Origin: Rhodoplanes sp049284695
Lineage (GTDB): Bacteria; Pseudomonadota; Alphaproteobacteria; Rhizobiales; Xanthobacteraceae
Assembly: GCA_049284695.1 (NCBI GenBank)
Contig: JBAPYK010000462.1
Coordinates: 1 to 6,598 of the forward strand
Direction: 5' to 3'
Length of the DNA stretch: 6,598 nucleotides
Part shown: positions 1 through 4,627 of the stretch, in pieces
Layout: every line of letters starts with the position of its first letter
Numbering within the stretch: the first letter of the stretch is position 1
Position numbers and translations under genes: made by a program
The notes under the pieces: generated by a model
What the model was told of the DNA's origin: nothing
Databases searched by the model: none
The model's input: only the letters and a program-made list of their open reading frames with translations

Positions 1-53
1 CATCTATCCGACACGCGCGACTCCTGCGTTTATTTTTTAGCACACGATCGCCC

Positions 54-80
54 CCTAGGCTGTGTAGTCTAGGTCACAGC
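54..80. promoter_or_regulatory. Overlapping inverted repeats, operator-like
   Basis: GCTGTG (59-64) and CACAGC (75-80) form a perfect 6-bp dyad with a 10-nt spacer. CCTAG (54-58) and CTAGG (69-73) form a second, interleaved dyad, also with a 10-nt spacer. Two half-sites about one helical turn apart suit a dimeric regulator, but the arms are short and no promoter or gene is clearly attached, so chance is possible. Confidence 0.25.
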
Positions 81-112
81 ACATATAACTTGCGGTCAGC
101 AGGGGGCTCCTT

Positions 113-142
113 ACAGGGTGCGGCCGGACAGGGTGCGGCCGG
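113..142. repeat. Perfect 15-bp tandem duplication
   Basis: The unit ACAGGGTGCGGCCGG occurs at 113-127 and again, without change, at 128-142. The second copy runs straight into another GCCG. Two exact adjacent copies suggest a recent slippage or duplication event in non-coding DNA next to the compound repeat at 158-260. No coding frame depends on it. Confidence 0.85.
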
Positions 143-157
143 GCCGCTCCGGTTTCC

Positions 158-260
158 AGAGCGAATTCCGCTCCGGTGGAATCGGATTCGCTCTTGTTTT
201 CCTTTAGTGGCCGCATTTTCTGCGGCAAACCGGTTCCCACTTCGCCGGAAAATGCTCTAG
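158..260. repeat. Compound palindromic intergenic repeat (REP-like)
   Basis: Three structural parts are visible. The first is a long imperfect hairpin: AGAGCGA (158-164) pairs with TCGCTCT (188-194), and the inner arms ATTCC (165-169) and GGAAT (178-182) also pair, leaving a one-sided CGGAT bulge. The second is a 6-bp hairpin, GCCGCA/TGCGGC, at 210-226 with loop TTTTC. The third holds the palindrome AACCGGTT at 228-235 and CCGG arms at 230-233 and 245-248, ending in AATGCTCTAG. The outer ends AGAGC (158-162) and GCTCT (254-258) are inverted copies of each other, which makes this look like one bounded unit. From memory it resembles abundant intergenic repeats of Bradyrhizobium-like genomes, which often begin GAGCATTTTCC. 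That family link is recall, not a search result. Confidence 0.6.
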
Positions 261-363
261 GGAATCGCGCCGGTCATTGCCGATTCCCGCCCGCCTTTGT
301 CTGCGCCAGTTCGACCGCGCGTTTGCCCGACCATCGGGCACGGGGGGAGACCCGCACGGGCGC

Positions 364-1320
364 TCATCGCTGCACCAGTCGCATTGCATGACCGTCCGGA
401 TCCCTCACCATGATGGCGCGTGAGAACCCCAACTTTGAATTCGGCACGGTGACCACGTCGGGAGAGACGAAGCGGACGCCGGCGGTGCGCAACGCCTTGG
501 CGGCGGCGGCGGCATCCTCGACCACCAGGGAAGTCTGCCAGTGCCACAGGTCGGCCGAGTTGGTGTCGAGCGGGAAAGGCCGGCCGTCGGACGGGCTCTC
601 GTAATGCAGGAACTCGATGAACGGCGGGCTCTTTTCCGGCATGACTGCGGTAACCCGGACCCGCGGGTTGACCACGGCGTCAAGCCGCTCCTGGGTGATG
701 CCGGTATTGAGGCTTGCGCCGCCTAAATTCAGCCCGAGCAGGTCGTGGTAGAAACTGAGGCTCTGCTCGGTGTCGCTCACGGTGATCGCGGTGTGATCGA
801 TCCCGAGAAACAGGCGGTCGGTGGGCCGCCGCCAGTGTTCGCTGCCCTTGTCCGCCGGAAACCAGATCAGTTCAAGCGCATGGTTGTCGGGGTCGCAGAA
901 TTTCAGCGCGATGATGCCGGCGGCCGCAACATTCGACTCAGGGATGGTCTGTGGCTCGATCGATATCTGCCCGACGCGGTGGCGGCGCAGCTGCTCGTAA
1001 GCTTTTTCCATGTCGCTGACGACGATCGCGAAGTGCTGGAACCAATGGTCGTTGCTGCGCCAGGGCACCGGGATTGGCCGGCCATTGTGGGAGAGGTATT
1101 CGGTCAATTCGACGGTCTGCTCGCCGAGCCTCAGATGCGCGATCCGCATATTGCTGGCGAGGACGCCGCTCAAGGTGTCATAGGCCTCGCCGGTGACCTG
1201 CGTTTCGGCGACCTTTTTGAATCCCAGCACGCGTTCATAGAAGTCGACCGCGCGCTCCATGTCGGACACGGTGAAACCGATCATGGCGATCTCTAGGACT
1301 TTTGCAGCGGTAGTCGTCAT
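364..1320 (-). CDS. Two-domain VOC (glyoxalase/dioxygenase fold) protein
   Basis: This 318-residue soluble protein has four beta-alpha-beta-beta-beta modules, at about residues 9-75, 92-154, 172-240 and 258-318. Each opens with a strand ending near VSD or VED, and the even-numbered modules close with DPDNHALEL and DPDGHAMRL. The layout matches the vicinal oxygen chelate superfamily, which includes glyoxalase I, extradiol dioxygenases and bleomycin-resistance proteins. Candidate metal ligands are incomplete. In the N-terminal half E71, H96 and E150 are present, but M13 sits where a first His is expected. In the C-terminal half H176, E236 and Q262 are present, but R314 replaces the last Glu. 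The substrate cannot be named. Translation from the ATG at 1320 gives a full first module (strand IAMIGFTVSD), but no clear Shine-Dalgarno precedes it. It lies downstream of, and on the same strand as, the tRNA, so read-through from there is possible. Confidence 0.85.
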   Translation of the reverse strand: MTTTAAKVLEIAMIGFTVSDMERAVDFYERVLGFKKVAETQVTGEAYDTLSGVLASNMRIAHLRLGEQTVELTEYLSHNGRPIPVPWRSNDHWFQHFAIVVSDMEKAYEQLRRHRVGQISIEPQTIPESNVAAAGIIALKFCDPDNHALELIWFPADKGSEHWRRPTDRLFLGIDHTAITVSDTEQSLSFYHDLLGLNLGGASLNTGITQERLDAVVNPRVRVTAVMPEKSPPFIEFLHYESPSDGRPFPLDTNSADLWHWQTSLVVEDAAAAAKALRTAGVRFVSPDVVTVPNSKLGFSRAIMVRDPDGHAMRLVQR

Positions 1321-1473
1321 GACGTGCCGTTATTTCTGGTCGGTCAGCTCGCCGACAAACGCGAGCGACGCATTGCTGAGGGTCATCGGAGGGCGACGTG
1401 ACGGCCTTCGCGGCCAGTGGATGATTGGTCAGTTCATTAATCAGGGGCCGAATGTAGATAAGAGAGCTTTGGG

Positions 1474-1548
1474 TGGTGGGCGCTGCAGGGATTGAACCTG
1501 CGACCTTTCCCGTGTGAAGGGAACGCTCTCCCGCTGAGCTAAGCGCCC
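1474..1548 (-). tRNA. tRNA-Val (anticodon CAC)
   Basis: Read on the minus strand, the 75 nt fold into a full cloverleaf. The acceptor stem is GGGCGCT/AGCGCCC with discriminator A and an encoded CCA at 1474-1476. The D-arm contains TAGCTCAGCGGGAGAGC. The anticodon stem TTCCC/GGGAA closes the loop TTCACAC, giving anticodon CAC at 1514-1516, which reads the valine codon GUG. The T-arm is GCAGG-TTCAATC-CCTGC. All stems pair fully, so the gene looks functional. It sits alone between the VOC gene and the lipoprotein gene, all three on the minus strand. No Rho-independent terminator and no duplicated tRNA 3' end (which would mark an integration site) is visible in the window. Confidence 0.97.
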
Positions 1549-1743
1549 GCCTCGCGGCGGCGGCGATCCTCGTCGGCCGCGCCAAGGGCGGGCCGAAGTG
1601 ACCGGTGCCGGATTTAATCGGCGCGCCCGCGCATGGTCAAGGTCGGGCGACAAGTCGGCCGAATTTCAAGACAAGACAGGACCGGAAACCCGCTACGCCG
1701 CCTCGCCCTGCGAAGGCCTTCAGCCGCGCTTTCCTCGCCCGGT
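1549..1743. other. Intergenic region upstream of tRNA-Val
   Basis: These 195 bases separate the lipoprotein stop codon from the tRNA 5' end and must hold any dedicated tRNA promoter. I see no good -35/-10 pair on the minus strand. A 10-bp perfect palindrome, GAAGGCCTTC (1712-1721), and a small GCCG/CGGC dyad around an AT-rich core near 1606-1622 are present. Neither has a following T-run, so neither is called a terminator. Confidence 0.5.
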
Positions 1744-2331
1744 TCACCGCGACGTCGGCCACGGCGCGGGCGCGGGCCAAGGCGATGCCGGAGGGGCCGC
1801 CGATGGCGCCGGCGCGGTTTCGCTCGCCTGACCCGCTTGCACCGGGGTCGCCGCCGGCGCGGCAGGCTGATCCGTTTTGGGCGGCGCCGCGGCCACCGCA
1901 GGCGCACCCGGTTGCGCGGGCTGCGGCTTTGCCGCAATGTTCGGACGCTTTGGTCGCGGCTTTCGTGGCGGCGCGGCCGCCTGCAGCTCCGCTCGGACCG
2001 GGTTCGGCTCGAGCTTGGCCGGCGTCGACTCCATCCCGATGAAGTTCTGCTTTGCAGCGATCGCGCGCACCGTGACCGATTGCGCCTGATGCCGCGCCAG
2101 CGAGAAGCTCACATTGACGTCGTTTTCCGGAATGACGGGAAGCTCGCAGGGCGTCACGCAGCTCGCCCCCGTCGACAGTTTCGCCTCGGCCCCGGGCGGT
2201 TTGCTTTCGAGCTTGAGGACCACCGGCTCCAATCCTTTGCCGCCCCCGAGGGACGGAAGTTGCATGGACAGAATCGACTCGCAGCCGGCGAGCATCAAAC
2301 CGAAAAATGCAACGGCGATGACTCGGTTCAT
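1744..2331 (-). CDS. Predicted lipoprotein with PEGA-like domain
   Basis: The 195-residue product starts with a basic n-region (MNR), a hydrophobic core and the lipobox L14-A15-G16-C17, so it should be lipidated at Cys17 and exported. The +2 residue is Glu, not the Asp that retains lipoproteins in the inner membrane of E. coli, so the outer membrane is plausible. Residues 36-90 (LESKPPGAEAKLSTG, then CVTPCELPV) resemble a PEGA domain, a small beta-rich surface or cell-wall-associated module. Two cysteines (C58, C62) could form a disulfide. From about residue 118 the chain is Pro/Ala-rich with a basic patch (PPRKPRPKRP, 121-130), likely extended and disordered, perhaps reaching into peptidoglycan. 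The ATG at 2331 is favoured because the signal peptide begins exactly there; an AAAGAG tract lies about 7-12 nt upstream. Precise function is unknown. Confidence 0.82.
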   Translation of the reverse strand: MNRVIAVAFFGLMLAGCESILSMQLPSLGGGKGLEPVVLKLESKPPGAEAKLSTGASCVTPCELPVIPENDVNVSFSLARHQAQSVTVRAIAAKQNFIGMESTPAKLEPNPVRAELQAAAPPRKPRPKRPNIAAKPQPAQPGAPAVAAAPPKTDQPAAPAATPVQAGQASETAPAPSAAPPASPWPAPAPWPTSR

Positions 2332-2450
2332 GAGCGAACTCTTTGAAAAAATGTCCCGTAGTGCGGATCAGCATACGAAGCCGGTCGCCGCAGCGCAACA
2401 GCGCGGATAGCCCGAATTCCGCGGCAGAACCGAGCCCGCTTGTCCCGCGA

Positions 2451-3164
2451 TCACGGCTCGGATGCGACCAACGCCGTGCCCTCGATCAGGTCCGTCACCG
2501 CGCACGAGAGCTCGTCGTAGTGGCTGATCAGACGGTCGGGTCCAAACCGCGCGACCGCCGTGTCGGTGTAGCCGAAATCCACGGCGATGATCGGCACATT
2601 CGCCGCGCGTGCGGTGGCGACGTCGGTGTGCGAGTCGCCGACCATCAGCGTCGAGCACAGGCGACCGCCCACGGCTTCGACGGTGGCCGCCAGAATGCGC
2701 GGATCGGGTTTCGGCACCCCAAACGTATCCGGACCGCAAATCGCCGCGAACCTGTGCGACAGGCCGAGCGCATCGAGGAGTTTGACGGAAAGCCGCTCGA
2801 GCTTGTTGGTGCAGACCGCGAAGCGGAGGCCACGAGCAGCGAGCGCATCGAGCGCGCTTTCCACGCCGGGAAACGGGCGCGAGAGCTCCGCGACGCGTTC
2901 CTCATAGGACGACACAAAATCGGCGTAGAGGCGATCGGCTTCGACCGTCGTCACCGCTCGGCCTTTCGCCGCGAGCCCCCGCTCGATGAGCGTGCGCGCG
3001 CCGCCGCCGATGAACTCGCGCGCCTGCATAAACGGCAGTTGCTCGATACCCTCGCGTGCGAACAGCGCATTGAGCGCAGCGATCAGGTCAGGCGCGGTGT
3101 CGACCAGCGTTCCGTCGAGATCAAAAACGATCGTATGCTGCGGTTTGGCGGATTGTTGCGGCAT
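2451..3164 (-). CDS. gph: Phosphoglycolate phosphatase, HAD family
   Basis: This enzyme hydrolyses 2-phosphoglycolate to glycolate and phosphate in the cytoplasm, disposing of a by-product of DNA 3'-end repair and, in autotrophs, of Rubisco oxygenation. The 237 residues show every HAD motif in order: DLDGTLVD with nucleophile D15 and acid D17; motif II T119-N120 in CTNK; motif III K152 in GVPKPDP; motif IV GDSHTD with D177 and D181. A helical C1-type cap occupies about residues 25-95. Length and order suit the Gph/PGP family, although close HAD relatives (pyrophosphatase PpaX, beta-phosphoglucomutase) cannot be fully excluded. The open frame extends upstream to an ATG at 3308, but the ATG at 3164 is chosen because it places DLDGT near residue 15, as is usual, and the extension is arginine-rich without family features. 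No clear Shine-Dalgarno is visible. The gene diverges from rpiA. Confidence 0.88.
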   Translation of the reverse strand: MPQQSAKPQHTIVFDLDGTLVDTAPDLIAALNALFAREGIEQLPFMQAREFIGGGARTLIERGLAAKGRAVTTVEADRLYADFVSSYEERVAELSRPFPGVESALDALAARGLRFAVCTNKLERLSVKLLDALGLSHRFAAICGPDTFGVPKPDPRILAATVEAVGGRLCSTLMVGDSHTDVATARAANVPIIAVDFGYTDTAVARFGPDRLISHYDELSCAVTDLIEGTALVASEP

Positions 3165-3319
3165 TTGCGGTCGAACAAGCCGCGGTCGCGCGGCGAACGT
3201 TGATGGGCTCGGACGCGCTCTAACGGCGAAATGGCGTCGACGCAAGGGCGGCCCGTTAGGTTGCCGTGCGGCCCGATCTGCGCGTGCGGGTCTCGTTTCG
3301 CATTCCAACGACTTTTCGT

Positions 3320-3362
3320 GGCTATGAAGCGCGGCAGAAGCAGGCTACATAGCCTCATAGGC
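3320..3362. promoter_or_regulatory. Overlapping dyads in the gph/rpiA divergent region
   Basis: Three inverted-repeat pairings share the same bases. GGCTATG (3320-3326) can pair with CATAGCC (3348-3354). AGGCT (3342-3346) can pair with AGCCT (3351-3355). GCCT (3352-3355) can pair with AGGC (3359-3362). They cannot all form at once. On the minus strand the same DNA contains CTATGT (3347-3352), which with TTGTCG (3371-3376) and an 18-nt spacer could be a gph promoter. The cluster ends 26 nt before the rpiA start. A regulator-binding site or overlapping promoter elements is the simplest reading. A switching RNA leader is possible but unproven. Confidence 0.35.
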
Positions 3363-3388
3363 GCGCTCATCGACAATCAAACAGCGGA

Positions 3389-4087
3389 ATGATGAACGTC
3401 GAAGAACAAAAACGCGCGGCGGCGGCCTGCGCGGTCGAATTCGTCCAACCCGGCATGCTGGTCGGGCTGGGCACCGGCACGACCTCGCATCATTTCGTCG
3501 AGCTGCTGGGCGAACGGATCCGCGGCGGACTCAAGATCGTCGCCGTCGCCACCTCGGAAGCGACAAAGGCCCAAGCCAAACGGCTGGGCATCCCACTCAC
3601 CACGCTCGAGGAAGCGCCGAACCTCGACCTCACGGTCGACGGGGCGGACGAAATCGCGACCGATCTCACCGCGATCAAGGGCGGCGGCGGCGCGCTGTTG
3701 CGAGAGAAGATCGTGGCCTCGGCGTCCGCCGTCATGGTTGTCATCGCCGACGAGTCGAAATGGGTCGACACCCTCGGCCGCTACCCCTTGCCGATCGAGG
3801 TGGTGCCGTTCGGGCTCGCCCCCACTCGGCGCGCGATCGAGCACGCCGCGGCGGAAATCGGCTGCCCAGGCCCGGCGGTTTTGCGGCGCACCAGCGAGGG
3901 CCATGCTTTTGTCACGGATGGGGGGCACCTGATTCTCGACTTGGCGCTCGGACGCATTCCGGAGCCGCGCGCGCTGGCGTCGCGGCTGGCCGAGATCCCG
4001 GGCGTGGTGGAGCATGGCCTGTTCATCGGCCTGGTGCGCATGGCAGTCATCGCCGGGCCGCACGGCGTTCGTATTGAGGAAGCGTAA
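3389..4087 (+). CDS. rpiA: Ribose-5-phosphate isomerase A
   Basis: RpiA interconverts ribose 5-phosphate and ribulose 5-phosphate in the pentose phosphate pathway (and the Calvin cycle where present), in the cytoplasm. The 232-residue protein has the usual length and hallmarks: phosphate loop GLGTGTT (26-32), SEAT (56-59), DGADE (84-88), KGGGGALLREK (97-107) and PIEV (135-138). D84, D87, K97, E106 and K124 correspond to the E. coli active-site residues D81, D84, K94, E103 and K121, a constant offset of three. The late TDxGN motif reads TDGGH (176-180), with His for Asn. Two ATGs lie in tandem (3389, 3392). Neither has a good Shine-Dalgarno, only GCGGA directly before the first, so the start could shift by one codon. 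It is first in a likely operon with the DUF2059 gene and gor. Confidence 0.96.
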   Translation: MMNVEEQKRAAAACAVEFVQPGMLVGLGTGTTSHHFVELLGERIRGGLKIVAVATSEATKAQAKRLGIPLTTLEEAPNLDLTVDGADEIATDLTAIKGGGGALLREKIVASASAVMVVIADESKWVDTLGRYPLPIEVVPFGLAPTRRAIEHAAAEIGCPGPAVLRRTSEGHAFVTDGGHLILDLALGRIPEPRALASRLAEIPGVVEHGLFIGLVRMAVIAGPHGVRIEEA

Positions 4088-4097
4088 AAACCGCACA

Positions 4098-4104
4098 AGA
4101 GGGG
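4098..4104 (+). promoter_or_regulatory. Ribosome binding site for the DUF2059 gene
   Basis: A purine-rich AGAGGGG tract lies about 7 nt before the ATG at 4112, in the 24-nt gap after the rpiA stop. It is the clearest Shine-Dalgarno of the rpiA cluster. It supports this ATG over the in-frame ATG of residue 14, which would lose the start of the signal peptide. Confidence 0.65.
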
Positions 4105-4111
4105 ATTAACG

Positions 4112-4627
4112 ATGCATCTCGGCTGGTTGGCGCGGATCGCAGTGGCTGCGATGCTCGCCTGCGGATCGCTCCTGGTCGTTTCGGCTCCGGGAGCAGCGCA
4201 ACAGAAACCCTCGCCGGCGGCGATAGCCGCGGCAAAGGAATTGCTCATCTTGAAGGGCGGGGATCTCCCATTCGATCCCGTCGTATATAACGTCATCGAA
4301 AAGGTAAAAAACGTATTCCTCCCGACCAACCCGAATCTCGGCAAAGAGCTCAACGAAGTCGCGGCGCAGCTCAAGAAAGAATATGAGCCCAAACGCGCTG
4401 AGCTGATAAACGATGTCGCGCGGATGTACGCCGAGCGCTTTTCCGAGCAGGAGATCAAAACACTGATCACCTTTTACAAAAGCCCGCTCGGACGCAAGAT
4501 GGTGACGGACGAGCCAAAAATCATCGACCAAAGCCTAAATCATGTGGAAAACTGGGGCAATGAACTGTCGGATGAGGTGTTGTCCAGGTTCCGCGAGGAG
4601 ATGAAGAAGAAGGGCCACGACCTGTAA
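4112..4627 (+). CDS. Exported DUF2059 protein
   Basis: The 171-residue product has an N-terminal signal peptide: R8, then a hydrophobic stretch over about residues 9-25, with likely cleavage after A29 (PGAA|QQ), predicting a periplasmic protein. The mature part is charged and mostly helical. Its core at about 98-131, including YAERFSEQEIKTLITFYKSP (106-125), is the signature of DUF2059, a proteobacterial family whose biochemical role is not established. Cys17 lies inside the hydrophobic core, but the preceding residues (M-L-A) make a poor lipobox, so soluble export is favoured. The C-terminus (about 152-168) is Lys/Glu-rich and probably helical. It starts 24 nt after rpiA and its stop codon TAA overlaps the gor ATG by one base, so it should be co-transcribed and translationally coupled with gor. 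A redox or envelope role is only guessed from that placement. Confidence 0.9.
   Translation: MHLGWLARIAVAAMLACGSLLVVSAPGAAQQKPSPAAIAAAKELLILKGGDLPFDPVVYNVIEKVKNVFLPTNPNLGKELNEVAAQLKKEYEPKRAELINDVARMYAERFSEQEIKTLITFYKSPLGRKMVTDEPKIIDQSLNHVENWGNELSDEVLSRFREEMKKKGHDL

Larger units (their letters stand above)
1..363. other. Gene-free left flank with repeats
   Basis: No reading frame here looks like a real protein: the short open frames are arginine- and proline-rich and match no family I recognise. The stretch lies downstream of the VOC gene, whose stop codon is at 364-366 on the minus strand. It contains an inverted-repeat cluster at 54-80, a 15-bp tandem duplication at 113-142 and a compound hairpin repeat at 158-260, each listed separately. 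A T-rich tract (TTTATTTTTT) at about 29-38 is not preceded by a convincing stem on either strand. Whatever gene lies beyond the left edge cannot be inferred. Confidence 0.7.

Noticed and set aside
1403..1415. GGCC-TTCGC-GGCC hairpin downstream of tRNA-Val as its terminator
   Set aside because: The stem is four base pairs, sits about 60 nt from the tRNA end and is not followed by a T-run on the minus strand.
1474..1500. tRNA-Val 3' end as an integration site
   Set aside because: No second copy of the tRNA 3' sequence and no integrase gene is present in the window.
1602..1625. GCCG...CGGC dyad around GATTTAATC as a terminator or regulator site
   Set aside because: The stem is short with a mismatch or wobble, no T-run follows on either strand, and no gene end is nearby.
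2346..2367. Possible Rho-independent terminator after gph on the minus strand
   Set aside because: A run of six T is preceded by only a 4-bp stem with a G-T pair and a 3-nt gap, too weak to call. It also lies directly in front of the lipoprotein start.
1637..2398. Long open frames overlapping the lipoprotein gene on both strands
   Set aside because: Low-complexity Arg/Gly/Ala translations caused by the GC-rich Pro/Ala tail. The lipoprotein frame alone has a signal peptide and lipobox.
3165..3308. N-terminal extension of gph to an upstream ATG
   Set aside because: The extra 48 residues are Arg/Pro-rich with no family similarity and would place the DLDGT nucleophile motif far from its usual near-N-terminal position.
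3377..4096. A 239-codon minus-strand open frame opposite rpiA
   Set aside because: Same codon-bias effect. The rpiA frame carries all active-site motifs, and the antisense product has no recognisable domain.
4112..4165. DUF2059 protein as a lipoprotein acylated at Cys17
   Set aside because: The residues before Cys17 (M-L-A) do not form a good lipobox and a signal peptidase I-like site follows at A29.
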